A DNA stretch of 64,000 bases, taken from assembly GCF_000204055.1 (NCBI RefSeq), contig NW_006768791.1, positions 528,415-592,414 on the forward strand, read 5' to 3'. The translations under genes were made by a program, and so were the position numbers. This DNA comes from Melampsora larici-populina 98AG31. Lineage: Eukaryota; Basidiomycota; Pucciniomycetes; Pucciniales; Melampsoraceae. Under the pieces are notes generated by a model that was not told the origin of the DNA, did no database searches, and was given only the letters and a program-made list of their open reading frames with translations. Shown in pieces: positions 1 through 11,673 of this stretch; position 1 is the stretch's first letter; each line of letters begins with the position of its first letter.

Positions 1-54
1 GCAGCCCTGTAGATTATGGGTCCTTAACACCTAACGTACCAGGCATTTGAGTGC

Positions 55-165
55 CCCGGTGCAGTGCGGTGCGGTGCGTAGAACACCCGGTGCGGTGCAT
101 TGCGGCGCGCTGCGCCTTTTTTGCAGCGCAGTGGCCCAGCGTTGCGGGTAGCTACTCATGAATTT
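55..165. repeat. GC-rich GCGGTGC-type short repeat tract
   Basis: A short GC-rich stretch is built from imperfect copies of GTGCGGTGC/GCAGTGCGG, unlike the AT-rich surroundings. It replaces the expected continuation of the recombinase reading frame of the neighbouring DIRS-type fragment, so it probably belongs to another inserted sequence that cuts that fragment. Its class cannot be told from this window. Confidence 0.4.
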
Positions 166-1185
166 AAAATACTTGTTGACAGCGGCAGCGTAGTGTTTGA
201 CCGTCGACAAGGCCCAGCCTCTATGTAAAATGAACTCGCTCGCGTCGTCTAGATCTTGAAAAACGCCTGGACTCGTCTGTCGAAGTACATCTCTCGGTGA
301 CAACATGATTTAAATTGACGATTGTTTAGGTGATGGATGAAAAACTTGGTGTAGTAGCGGGAGCAGATCGACTGGAATGTCGATAGTTAACATGTCTTTT
401 ATATCTTTCGAAGGATCTAGGCCCCTAGACAAACAGTCCGCTTCATTGTTGTTAGATATCACTCTAACCAAGTTCAGATCACAATCATTTTCGACCAGGA
501 GCGTCTGGACCAATTTCCACTCTTCATTAACCCAATAATCACGAGATTTTATATTTCTTGCCGCGCCTTCCGTGGTCGTATTGTCCGTCAGGCAAGAAAA
601 GGTGAAACCAGCCAAGTCCATCTTTGTTTTCAACATTATCAGCCCTAATTGAACAGCTAACGTTTCAGCCCAAGCAATGGTTTGCTTGGGTTGGTCCAGG
701 GGTGTCTTCCACCCGTTGATCCACTTGAATTGCGCCCAAGACTTTCCTAATATGATACCTATACCATATTCACTTGATGCGTCCCCAACCCAGCCAACGT
801 TTCGAACTACGTGGTCTGGTAGGATCCTAGTAGGCTTCAAGTCTTTCAGTATTGACTCCCAGTACACTAAGTCTTCTTTCACATCATTAGGCATTTTCCT
901 CTTCCCTGGAGTTCTCCAAACTGCGACCCATTTATAGATGGCCGCTAGATACACTTTCAGTTGCGGAAGGATCAGTGTCAAGTGTCCCAATTTGCCATTG
1001 AACTTTTCTACCTCGTGCTTCAAGAACCATTCCTTCGACATAAACTTCTTGAGCTCCCGCTTTTGAGAATCTAACTTCTTAATTGGTAAAGAAACTGTTT
1101 TATCTTTACAATTCCATAGGAAGCCAATAAATTTTTGTTTGTGAGCAAATTCCGAGTATTTTAAAATATTAAGACAAAGTTTGTT
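165..1185 (-). pseudogene. DIRS-type retrotransposon fragment (copy 1): RT end, RNase H, recombinase start
   Basis: Read on the minus strand, this begins in the last part of a reverse transcriptase (KFIGFLWN, equivalent to KYLGFIWN in copy 2). It continues through an RNase H with the acidic residues in WVGDAS, WAETLA, LTDNTTT and NEADCLSRG, and stops at about 310. A second short frame (306 down to about 165) is the N-terminus of the tyrosine recombinase, recognised by alignment with the equivalent ORFs at 27.1 and 62.9 kb. Both ends are missing: the RT palm is lost near 1185 and the recombinase runs into a GC-rich tract at about 165. RNase H itself has no internal stop. The fragment is too short for autonomous movement. 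Confidence 0.8.
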
Positions 1186-1203
1186 TTATATTATTCTCAT
1201 TCA

Positions 1204-1301
1204 TTGCAGCTCTTCTGTTTCTTATGTGTGAGAGCTCAGGAGCTGGCATTCTTTGTGTGTCCAGATTGTAGAGGCAAAATGTGGCATTCAGAATGTGATC
1301 A
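1204..1301 (+). pseudogene. Cysteine/histidine-rich ORF fragment cut by the copia insertion
   Basis: A short open stretch encodes a C-x2-C ... C-x2-C ... H-x3-C pattern (CFLC, CPDC, HSEC), resembling half of a zinc-binding treble-clef or a cysteine-cluster domain. The copia element is inserted directly after the last cysteine. Joined across the target duplication, the frame closes a few codons later, so this is at most an exon end or an already decayed piece. No family can be assigned. Confidence 0.3.
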
Positions 1302-1432
1302 TGTTGGTGTTCAATCGACTCAGGATGAGAAGATGAAGAATAGAAGCAAGGAGTTACAATTTCCTAATTACATGTTACGAAAGCTATGACGAAATGAAAA
1401 CACTTACTATGACGTCAATGTATCTGAAAGCC

Positions 1433-1440
1433 TTTATAAG
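1433..1440 (+). promoter_or_regulatory. TATA-like box of the copia LTR
   Basis: TTTATAAG in the LTR, about 40-45 nt upstream of the repeated leader. This is the most likely core promoter for the retrotransposon RNA; the transcription start itself cannot be seen. Confidence 0.5.
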
Positions 1441-1477
1441 ATAGTTACTTTTCATTTGTAACGTTTTCTCTTTCCTC

Positions 1478-2019
1478 ATCTTTGGAAAGAGAAACGTACG
1501 TATCCCATCTTAGAACCTTTTCATATTATGTATCCAACTAACTGTTATAACATTGTAGCTATCTTTCACTTAGATCACTGAGAGCTCACCATAACATCGT
1601 GTGCTCTACTTTATCAAATCTATCTACATTATAGGTATTTACTTTTGTTATCAATAATAGAAGAGTCGAGACTTATCTTTCATATTTATATTTGTATCTT
1701 TCTCTTATTTGTTGTAGGTCAGAGTTCTTTCCTATAACAGGAGAACTTCTAGTGATCCTTATCTAACTTATAGCGCATATCAGGTAATTAATAATCTTTG
1801 GAAAGAGAAACCTATCTTTCACTTAGATCACTGAGAGCTCACCATAACATCGTGTGCTCTACTTTATCAAATCTATCTACATTATAGGTCAGAGTTCTTT
1901 CCTATAACAGGAGAACTTCTAGTGATCCTTATCTAACTTATAGCGCATATCAGGTCAGAGTTCTTTCCTATAACAGGAGAACTTCTAGTGATCCTTATCT
2001 AACTTATAGCGCATATCAG
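1478..2019 (+). repeat. LTR leader with introns followed by its own spliced copy
   Basis: Segments a (1478-1495), b (1559-1634) and c (1718-1783) are separated by two stretches, 1496-1558 and 1635-1717. Both stretches begin GT and end TAG; the first has ACTAAC near its 3' end. After ten bases, a (1794-1811), b (1812-1887) and c (1888-1953) recur joined without those stretches, and c appears once more (1954-2019). The joins fall exactly on the GT and AG borders. The same structure is present in the 3' LTR, so it existed before this insertion. Confidence 0.85.
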
Positions 2020-2132
2020 TTCCTCTTTGTCACAGGAACATTTATCACAGACCGTATTCCAAGTCACGTAGACATTTTCATTGTAGCGAGAGATACATAT
2101 CTCAAACTCAAAGCGATCCATGAAATCATCTC

Positions 2133-5100
2133 ATGAGCGATCACGGACTAGTATCAACATCAGCTGGTAACCCACCATCGTCAACTCACTCTCAATCCGA
2201 GGAAGAAGGCAACAATACATTACTCCAGATAACTGATTCTCTACTCCAATCTATTAGAAATCCATCCAACATTTCCCCGTCAAGTAATTTAAACAATCCA
2301 CCTCCGTCTGATTCAAAGATGTCTGCTCCATTGAGTCAACCAGTTATGCAAGGAACAAATAAACAGCTTCAAGCCGTATACGTGAATCAAGCTCTAAGTA
2401 AAATTTGTCCCGAAAAACCCCTATCGGACGAAAATTATTTCATCTGGTCATCCGAAGTCAGAAACGGACTGGACTCATTGTACTACATTGAGTACATAGA
2501 AACTGATGATATTAAAGATGAACCTGGATCTATAATCCACGAAGTCGCTAGGAAATTTCTTACATCCTGGTTGCTTAAACAGATGGATGCGACAAACAGA
2601 TCTAGATTTGAACCGAAGATAACCACCTACACGACTAACGGTGCTAAAACTGAAAGCTTACCTGCTAGACTTTGGAAATCGGTCGAAGACCATCACGGAA
2701 GCCGTACGAATGAAACTCGACTACTATTGGAAAGATCACTTAACTTAATTGTACAATCTCCATCCACCCCTTTATCTAAACATCTAGAATTTTTTCAATT
2801 GGCTGCCACAAAGTTTAAGAATGCTGGCGGGAAGATAACGAATGACGATTTAGGTCAAAAGCTTTTGATTTCCTTGAATAATGCTCACTTTGATGACGCT
2901 AAGGCCATAGCCGATCAAGACATCACGGACTATGACAAAGTGGTGAATGCCTTGAAGAAACGAATGGCAACTGTTGCGATGCTGCGGGGTAATAGGCCAG
3001 ATCGACTTATACAACATCCACCCGTTCAGATCATGCCGGAGGCTAGTGCGGTGTCTAGAAATCGTTTTGCAAACAAATGCACTAAGAAGAAATGTTTAGG
3101 CATTAATCACTCACCGGATCTATGTTTCAAAAAGCCAGGTAATGAACATATGCAACGTGAATGGATAGCTGAAAGGATCAAACTCGGTCAATGGAAAGGA
3201 GAGGTTCCTTCTAACCTTCCCGATGCATCTGCCTCAACCGCTGTTCTGGACGAACCATCCATTGAAGATCTTGAAGCTTCGTTCGCTAGAATGTCACCTT
3301 CAGCCAGCCATGTATCAACGGTGCATCTTCGAGACGAGGTTGCGAAAAATGCGGCCGAGAACTCGATTATTGCTCTGATCGACACTGCAGCATCTCATCA
3401 CATGTTTAACGATAGACACTCATTCTCATTATACGAAGATATATCCAATCGTCACGAATTGCTGAACTTGGCTGGTGGCACAGTAACTTTGCCAATTGTA
3501 GGAAAAGGATCTGTTTCATTCAAAGGTCCTAACGGTGATATCTTCAAATTGCATGACTGTTTGCACGTGCCGGAATTAAAGCACAGTTTGATCTGCGGAA
3601 CGATTTTGATTAAAGAGGACTTTATCACGGTTTGAGAAGGCGATTCTTTCAAGATCTCTCAAGCTGGGAAAGTTGCATTCGTCGGACACTTCATGAAGAA
3701 CATCAATTTATTACAAGTCAAAGTTAGCATATTGACTCGATCTCAACCACCTCAAGCCTCTTTCACTGATGCTATTTCACTCCACCGTCGTTTAGGCCAC
3801 CCTAATGTTAGATATATGAAAATGATGCTATCAGAGGAGAGTGTGATTGGTATCGGTGACTTGAAATCAACAGTTGTTCCTGATTCTATTGACTGCAATC
3901 CATGTAACCTTGCGAAAGGTCACCGAATTTCTCATTCTTACTCACGAGAGAGAAGTAAATCTTTACTTGAAAATATTCATATCGATCTGAGCGGTATCAT
4001 CAGGACACCGGCCTTATGTGGAAGTATATATTTCATACTTTTCACGGATGATTACTCAAGTTTTAGGGATGTGTCAGGCCTTTCAAATAAATCATCTGAG
4101 GCTGTGTTTGAGAAGATCCGTCAATACGTGGCACTAGTTGAACGCCAATGTGAAGCAAAGGTCAAGAATTTCACCATCGACAATGGTAGTGAATTTATCA
4201 ATGATTTACTGGTGCCATGGTGCGAAGAACGAGGCATCTATATGCGGACCACTGCAGCTCATACCCCTGAGGAGAACGGGGTAGCTGAGCGTGGTAATCG
4301 TTCTGTGAAGGAGAAATCACGCGCATTGATGATTCAGGCTAATATGCCCATTAGATTCTGGCTTTATGCAGTCAAGGCTTCAGTCTACCTTCTCAACCGT
4401 ACTGTCTCTTCATCCCTACCAAAAGGGAAAACCCCTTATCAATTGAAGTATGGGTCAAAACCGGATATGTCTCATGTTAAGACATTTGGATGTTTAGCTT
4501 ATGTTCTCATACGCAAAGCCCTTTGTACTGGGGGTTTTGGTCACGTTTCACGACAAGCTATACTCCTTGGCCATACTAATCATAATCATAACTATGAAGT
4601 TTTCATCATAGAATCAAACACCATCGTTCTCTCTCATGATGTTACCTTCAAAGAACATATTTTTCCTTTTCAGAAACTCAAGCCTTTCAATGTCAGCCAT
4701 CTATCAGTTGACGATGAGGACGAACTTTTATTAACGGATCCTTCCACTTTGGCTCCAGACAATCACCGCGAGCAAAGTGACAACGAATTACTCCCTGGTG
4801 GTGAAGGAATGCACCAGGAAACAGAACCTTTGGTAGAACAGCAAATCGAAGGCAATACTGAAGACCATCTTAATAATCAACTTGAGGACCTTGTAATTGA
4901 TCAGGACTCAGGACCACGAAGATCGGAACGTCTTAGGCAACCTGTGACTCGATATACTCCATCGGCAAACTTTGCATTTTGGAACGACTCATCCTCTTTC
5001 ACCGATGAATTCGATCTATTCCACTATGCTTTCTCAGTTGGTCCTATTGTTCGCCTAATTCACGAACCAGCAACATACAAGTTAGCCATGAAGGCACCCG

Positions 5101-6647
5101 ATAAAGCTGAATGGCTGACAGCCTGTAAGAAAGAAATGAGCAACATGAAGAGACGGGGTGTATGGCGTCTAGTTCCTCGACCTAAAGATCACCCAGTCGT
5201 CGGCAGCAAGTGGCACCTTAAAATTAAGATGAACACAGACAACACCATCAACAAGAGAAAAGCTCGAATAGTGGCTAAAGGTTACACACAAACTTACGGT
5301 GTAGATTATCTAGACACATTTGCTCCCACTGGCAAACCGGTATCATATCGCGTAATCATTGTTTATGCAACGATCTTTGGTATGGAAGTACACTCAATGG
5401 ACGCGGTGGCCGCTTTCTTGAACGGCAGGCTTAAGGAGCTGATTTACATGGAACAACCAGAAGGATTCGAGGAAGGTGAAGACGGAGAAGATCTAGTATG
5501 TTTATTGTATCAGGCTATTTATGGATTGAAGCAATCTGCAAGAGAGTGGAATGACGAGTTTAAGACCAAGTGCAGAGCAGTCGGATTTGTTCAATCGGTA
5601 GCTGATGAGTGTGTATACATTAGAGTAAGAGGAGATAACATCTGCATTTTCTACTTACATGTTGATGATATGGCAATTACCGGTAATGACATCAAAGCAT
5701 TTAAAGAAGAGATCAAATCATTATGGGAGATGGAGGATTTAGGCTTATCTACATGCGTAGTGGGAATACAAACTGTTCGAAAAGGTCCTCATCACTATGC
5801 CATCGGTCAGGAAGCGTACACTCTATCAATTCTGGAACGATTTGGTATGATGGACTGTAAACCGGCCTTGACACCATTCCCTGGAGGCACCAAACTACGA
5901 CGATCAACGCCTGAAGAATCAGCTATGTTTAAAAGATTGAACTTGCCTTATAGAAGCGGCGTTGGTAGCATCATGTATCTAGCGCAATGCACAAGACCGG
6001 ACATTTCATACGCGGTAGGGTGTTTATCTCAACATCTGGAGAACCCCAATAAACACCATTGGGAGGCATTTCAACACGTACTCCGTTATCTTAAAGGCAC
6101 AGCTTCTTTCTGTATTCATTACAAATATGACTTAACACTACCAAAAGAATTATCCAGCAACAATAGCTGGACATTACCAACATATTTCTCTGACGCTGAT
6201 TGGGCCGGGGATAAGAGTACTAGAAGATCGACCACTGGCTATGTGTTTATGATGGCAGGAGGAGCAATAAGTTGGAGGAGTCGGTTACAGCAGACGGTAG
6301 CAAAATCCTCAACTGAAGCGGAATTTAGAGCGGCAAACGAAGCAGGTGATGAAATGATATGGCTAAATGTGTTATTAGAATCTATTGGATTAAAACAACA
6401 ATATCCTCAATTTTTAAACTGTGATAGCATGAGTGCTATAGATGTGTCTGAGAATGTGGTGCTACATGGAAGGACAAAGGCTATAGAAATTCATTTTTAT
6501 TGGTTGAGGGAGAAGGTTAAGGATGGTACTTTTCAATTGAGACATGTGGAGTCGGAGGATATGCTGGCGGATGTTTTAACAAAACCATTACATCCAGGTC
6601 CATTTAGAAGCTTTAGAGAAAGGATAGGTCTTAGGTTAATTGAATGA
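2133..6647 (+). pseudogene. copia Gag-Pol polyprotein, single frame broken by one TGA
   Basis: One reading frame of 1505 codons runs from the ATG at 2133 to the stop at 6647, interrupted once by TGA at 3633-3635; both sides are in the same frame. Domains in order: Gag with a C-x4-C-x4-H-x4-C knuckle (about residues 313-328); aspartic protease DTAASHH (about 417); integrase zinc site (LHRRLGHPN, CNPC) and D,D,E residues in HIDLSG, TIDNGSEF and TPEENG; reverse transcriptase with MDAVAAFLNG and LHVDDM; RNase H with DADWAGD, SSTEAEF and CDSMSA. The TGA lies between protease and integrase. It is preceded by T, so it could come from a CGA arginine codon by a TCG-to-TTG change. Programmed readthrough is possible but nothing in the sequence argues for it. 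Confidence 0.93.
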
Positions 6648-6670
6648 TGATATTTCAAAGCTGTCGATTG

Positions 6671-6678
6671 AGGGGGGG
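6671..6678 (+). other. Polypurine tract of the copia element
   Basis: A run of A and seven G directly abuts the TG that opens the 3' LTR, the usual place and composition for the plus-strand primer of an LTR retrotransposon. Confidence 0.7.
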
Positions 6679-7457
6679 TGTTGGTGTTCAATTGACTCAG
6701 GATGAAAAGATGAAGAATAGAAGCGAGGAGTTACAATTTCCTAATTACATGTTACGAAAGCTATGACGAAATGAAAACACTTACTATGACGTCAATGTAT
6801 CTGAAAGCCTTTATAAGATAGTTACTTTTCATTTGTAACGTTTTCTCTTTCCTCATCTTTGGAAAGAGAAACGTACGTATCCCATCTTAGAACCTTTTCA
6901 TATTATGTATCCAACTAACTGTTATAACATTGTAGCTATCTTTCACTTAGATCACTGAGAGCTCACCATAACATCGTGTGCTCTACTTTATCAAATCTAT
7001 CTACATTATAGGTATTTACTTTTGTTATCAATAATAGAAGAGTCGAGACTTATCTTTCATATTTATATTTGTATCTTTCTCTTATTTGTTGTAGGTCAGA
7101 GTTCTTTCCTATAACAGGAGAACTTCTAGTGATCCTTATCTAACTTATAGCGCATATCAGGTAATTAATAATCTTTGGAAAGAGAAACCTATCTTTCACT
7201 TAGATCACTGAGAGCTCACCATAACATCGTGTGCTCTACTTTATCAAATCTATCTACATTATAGGTCAGAGTTCTTTCCTATAACAGGAGAACTTCTAGT
7301 GATCCTTATCTAACTTATAGCGCATATCAGGTCAGAGTTCTTTCCTATAACAGGAGAACTTCTAGTGATCCTTATCTAACTTATAGCGCATATCAGTTCC
7401 TCTTTGTCACAGGAACATTTATCACAGACCGTATTCCAAGTCACGTAGACATTTTCA
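6679..7457 (+). repeat. 3' long terminal repeat of the copia element
   Basis: Matches the 5' LTR over 779 bp with three differences seen by eye, and carries the same intron-containing and intron-less leader segments. It is followed by the second GATCA target duplicate at 7458-7462. Confidence 0.97.
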
Positions 7458-7462
7458 GATCA

Positions 7463-8779
7463 AGACACTACATGATTTGCAGAAGAATTTGTGATTTCAT
7501 TGGTCTTGCAAGGTCACTGTCCCAGACTCCCAATACATCCCAGTTCCCAGTTTTGGACCAAAATTGGGTTTCTGACATTTTCTGCATTGTGGTTGTAAAT
7601 TATGAAAAGCTGACCCTTCCCAGCTTCTCCATAATCCTATGTTTTCTCAATTTTCTAAACTCAGTGTTAAATTTGCAAATTGGCATAGTGTCAGAGTACC
7701 ATTGATCTTAAGACATTGTAAAGCTTTGTAGGTGCAGTGGTATTGCTACAGTGAAAGAAATTTTCTTGTTTGGGTAACCACTGATGGCAGGAAGACAGAA
7801 TGAATTTCAGAAACTTGTCTTGTCAAGAACCAGTTATTGGAGTTGTGAAAGACATAATTATATCCTATGTATTTTGACGTGCACAGATATCTGGGAGAGC
7901 AGTGTCAGCCCTGATCCCTGATTACAGGACCACTGGCTAATAGTACCACATGTAATATTAACATTTTGTATAAAAAATAAGCCACATCTCAACTTCAAGG
8001 CTCAGTGTCAAGCGCCACTCAAACAGATGTTTGTAATGTGTTAAATACATAATAAACCTAACTCAAGCATCAACCACAAGTTGACACATGAATAGACAAG
8101 ACTTGCACACCAGCCACAAGTTGATGTTTGACTTGAGAGTATCTAAACCCACCTTCTTCCCTAGATCTATCCCTCATCTTTTACTACAATCACATCACAA
8201 AACCACATTTCACTTGACTCCTACTGAGAAGATTAAATAAATGTAAATTCGTAAACCCCCCCTTCAAGCAAAAACTCAGCATTTATGCCACCCCTTAGGG
8301 TTACAGACATATGTGCTGAGTTTGGCTTGAAAGCCGGAGGCTACAAACTTACATCCACCAGACACCCCTACTGTTTCAGCCTCCATTGGTCGTAAGAACG
8401 ACTTCCTGGATTGCTGTTGAGGGGTGTGGGGCTGTCTAATTCAGCTCACAATGTCTCTATTTATATTCCAGATTTCCCTCTTCTCATGAAGCATTTTACC
8501 GCTGGCTTCAGAGATTGCATTAGTCATTTCCAAATTAAATTTTCATCCTTGATCATTAATTGCCTTCTCCTACTCCTTCATCTAACTTTCTCAGCCTCAG
8601 TTCTTAATACAACTTCTCGATGTATCTTTATCTTACCAATCCTGTAAATACATTTCTTCATTATGCTCAATATGGAAGTTAATACCATTCACTATCCTAG
8701 TCTTCATGTACATTGTTAGTTGTGTAGCTTGTTGAAGAATATGATTGATGGTTGTATTTCTGAACACCCAAGGTACTGA
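7463..8779. other. Gene-poor DNA between copia and the CACTA-like element
   Basis: Only short open frames of low quality are present, with no recognisable domain, RNA gene or clear terminal repeat. The first bases continue the interrupted Cys/His-rich ORF for a few codons. Confidence 0.5.
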
Positions 8780-9580
8780 CACTACAAAAAATATAATGTT
8801 TTCCGGGCAGAAAACACAAATATTGATATACCAAAATGTATATTGTTCCTGGTGTTTAGAGCTTCAATCCAAGTATTTTTCTGTATTTTTAGAGTGTATA
8901 TTTATGGGATACAAAGTAAACTGAGATTTTTTCTCAGTTTCCCAGTTTTTGTTTTTGGCTGTATTTGAGAAACTGGGAAACTGGGAAAAAACTCCCAGTT
9001 TTTACTTTGTATCCCACAATTGTTGGATGTACTAACAAAAAACTGAATGCTCACAACTTTTGTGATTGGAAAGGAAAACATTCCATTATTGGTTCATTAG
9101 AAAGCTGAACTATGTCTCCAAACCTTCTATTGAGGGGGCAGGGCTTTGTCTAGCTTTGCAAAGAATCTATGTGGCTTTGTGGAAGATACTTCAAAGTGAC
9201 TATAGCTGCTTTGTGAGAGAAGATGAAGCCTTGCCTCATTATTAAGACATTCAGAGAGAGACACTGGCTTTCTAATGAGCCTCAAAGTGATCCTTTTGAC
9301 CAAGAATTGCAAATTTTATGAGCATTTGTAGAATTCCAATTGTCCTCTCAAATCCTTATTTAAGGAACCAAATTTCAGCATCTGTTACAGGTGTGAATCT
9401 GATGAATATGGGGATTTTGTTAGTACGTTCAACAATATACACTCCAAAATACAAAGAAATACTAAGATCAAAGCTCTCAACACCAGGAACAATATCCATA
9501 TTCTTTTGTATTTTTTGCCCTCCTCTTAACCACCCAATATTTGTGTTTTCTGCCCAGAAAACATTATATTCATTGTAGTG
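8780..9580. mobile_element. Non-autonomous CACTA-like element, 801 bp
   Basis: The ends are inverted: 8780 begins CACTACAAAAAATATAATG and the right end reads as its complement, finishing GTAGTG at 9580. The similarity continues inward for about 150 bp on both sides (the ACACAAATATTG and CACCAGGAACAATAT blocks). A 3-bp target duplicate TGA flanks it (8777-8779 and 9581-9583). CACTA ends and 3-bp duplications are typical of the CACTA/EnSpm superfamily. No transposase is encoded. Confidence 0.75.
8905..9016. repeat. Small palindromic MITE nested in the CACTA-like element
   Basis: A 112-bp segment has 16-bp inverted ends (TGGGATACAAAGTAAA) and internal repeats of CTGGGAAACTGGGA. It interrupts the left subterminal region of the 801-bp element. 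I could not find a convincing target duplication. Confidence 0.55.
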
Positions 9581-9583
9581 TGA

Positions 9584-11006
9584 TTTCTACAAGCACAGGG
9601 CATTCATTGTCTCTAGAAATGAACCTCAAAGCAGCAAAGCTTCCTCTTTTTTAAGAACTCTAAAGTAGCCTTCAGGATCTTTGGTTTACCAAAGTGTAAA
9701 GCTGGCCCCTTACAGTCTTACAAGGTTAGAGTGTATCATTTCTTTACTTCCCTGAACCTTTCTTTCCCTTTCTCAACCCATCTCCTTAGAGGTCAACTAA
9801 ATTTGGTCTTCTGTACCACATGAAGGCCAGGATTTGCCTTCCTCTCTGCTATTCCCAGTGAAGAGTACATCTGACAGATGTGTACTCCTCACAAGCACAC
9901 ACTCAACCCTGCCTGCATGGGGAAAAATCTCCCAAAGTTGGATGCTGAGTCATTTCATATGGTCTGATATAGGTCTGTGACCCGGACCTGGTCCTGACCA
10001 ACCAACTCTGTGCAACAATGTTTTCAAGGCCAACAGTCTGTTCCCTGGACAATCAAATCCAAGATCATCCACAATGGACTCTTCACATGGTAAATTTGAA
10101 GGTAAGATAATCAATTTTTGCCACAGTGGACTTTTCAACTTTGAAGTTTTGTATTTTTGACTTTTCAAATTTTCCAACCTCACTTTCAAATTTGACATTC
10201 AGATTCAAGAATTCAAAAAGTCCAAAAATCATGTGCCAATGCTGCACATGATGAATTGTTGGTAGATTCCTTTGCCAGGTTGACTCTATTCCCCTTCCAG
10301 AGCTTTTGATCTGTTCAATCTCATCACATACAAGCTCTCCAAAGACATCATTTAGTTATCCTCCTTCTGAGCCTTGTTTGCCCCTACTATTGAGCCCCAA
10401 CCTGCCCTGCCAAACGGCTAGGGCTTTCATTCTACCCGTAGCCAGCCTTGAAACTTCAGGGTTGGGTCACAGCCATAGCTGTCTGATAGGGCTGGCTCTG
10501 AGGGCTCACCATGACCGCTCACACCAACTCTAGATTGATGGGCTCCTCTTCCCCAAGCAGGCTTGCTATGTTGTGTATGTTTCAAACTCTTACCAAACAC
10601 AAAGCTACCTCATCATGTGTACATATGTATGTAGCTCAACTCAGTAGGAAGATAAAGAAGTCTTCTCTCAACTTGGTAAAATGATCAACTTGGATACATG
10701 ATCAAGTGTATTGGGCTAATATGTGGACTGATTGTCCCAGAGGTCTATGTAGATCTTTGGCTTGGCCTTTATCCTTGCAAAAGCCCTTTAGCAATAATTG
10801 ATTATTGAGTTCAAATCAGAGGTGAAATGGGAAATATATGTGAAGACTGCGTATGAGGCGAGAAAAGTGTTACATATGTAGGTCAATTTGATTTGATTCC
10901 ATATGATAGTTGATGAATTTTTATCCTAAGAAATCTTCATTCCCAATTCACATAATTTGTCAGACAGCCAACGGCCATCTAATCAAAACCCGGAGTTTGT
11001 TTTGTC
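9584..11006. other. Gene-poor DNA upstream of gene A1
   Basis: No convincing gene. ORFs of 75-90 codons occur on both strands but show no domain, no signal peptide and no partner exon. Sequence is mixed AT/GC without clear repeats that I could match inside the window. Confidence 0.45.
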
Positions 11007-11419
11007 TTATGATCTTTCTAAACCTCTTGTATTAACCCACCTTAGATCATCCGCAATCCAGCCGGCTATGTCATCAACACCTACCGTGGCGCCACGCGGA
11101 ATCATTCTACGGCCATACATCTCTTTTGCTGCCTCGAATCCTGTGATTGAACGCAATAGGGTAAATACAAGAATTAGTATCAGAAAAATGTTAAATCTTT
11201 CAAAAGATCAGATTACTCGTTGAGGAGTTGATCAAAGCACATACCCGATCCACTGCTTGGCCCCCCAGCCTGTAGCCACTGTAGAACTTTTTGATTTTCA
11301 ACGAACAAATTCCGGAATTTTGCTGGGTTTGCATTCATCTGGCTAATGATCTCCGTAATACTAACCCCCATCACGAGTATAGGTGAAAGTAAGAAAACGC
11401 AAGCTAAGAAGAATCTCAT
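11007..11419 (-). CDS. Family A small secreted protein, copy A1
   Basis: Two exons on the minus strand: 11419-11245 and 11140-11007, phase-1 intron with GTATGT donor and TCACAG acceptor, giving 102 aa. The N-terminus MRFFLACVFLLSPILVMG is a good signal peptide (hydrophobic core, small residues at the cut). The mature part has the family pattern NP-x2-F ... W-L before the intron and E-x8-G ... I-x-G-WI-x-DDL after it. It is one of four recognisable A members in the window (also 18.9, 22.5 and 29.4 kb). Its 5' flank is nearly the same as that of A2 but inverted, so A1 and A2 arose by an inverted duplication. A secreted effector role is inference from size, signal peptide and clustering. No known family was recognised. 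Confidence 0.75.
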
Positions 11420-11617
11420 TTTGATCTTGTAAAGAGGTTTGGTTTAATAGATTATGAGGTTTATGTTGAAGTAAGTTGATGACTCGAGCAAAAGTGATTG
11501 ATGGTTTGGTTGTAAAATGAGCGTATGCTTAGAGAATGTTATTGATTGATGATGATGAAGTCAAAGCAAGAGAAGCTGAGTGATGTGAATAGAGGATAAT
11601 CATCCCTCGATCAGCAG

Positions 11618-11673
11618 TATTTATATCTGTTCCTCGCAGTGTGGTCGTTGATGATAAGTCGCGTCAAGCTGTG
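11618..11673 (-). promoter_or_regulatory. Promoter of A1: TATA box and conserved upstream block
   Basis: On the minus strand the 22-nt block 11673-11652 (core CTTGACGCGACTTATCA) is identical to one upstream of A2 at 18635-18656. TATAAATA (11625-11618) lies about 30 nt downstream of it and about 200 nt before the start codon. Conservation of block, TATA and spacing in two copies suggests a shared control element. Confidence 0.55.

Larger units (their letters stand above)
1302..2080 (+). repeat. 5' long terminal repeat of the copia element
   Basis: A 779-bp direct repeat, matched by 6679-7457. It has a TATA-like box at 1433-1440 and, downstream of it, a leader with two intron-like segments followed by a second, intron-less version of the same leader (see 1478-2019). 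Confidence 0.97.
1302..7457 (+). mobile_element. Complete Ty1/copia LTR retrotransposon
   Basis: The element is bounded by two 779-bp LTRs that start TGTTGG and end TTTTCA. It is flanked by an exact 5-bp target duplication, GATCA (1297-1301 and 7458-7462). The internal order gag, protease, integrase, reverse transcriptase, RNase H is that of Ty1/copia. I counted three differences between the LTRs (offsets 14, 27 and 46), about 99.6% identity, so the insertion is recent. Two of the three differences are TCG versus TTG on one strand or the other. A G-run lies directly before the 3' LTR, where the plus-strand primer belongs. I did not recognise a tRNA primer-binding site after the 5' LTR. Confidence 0.97.

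Noticed and set aside
1796..2019. CRISPR-like direct repeats in the LTR
   Set aside because: The 66-bp units are adjacent copies of one leader segment without spacers in a eukaryotic retrotransposon.
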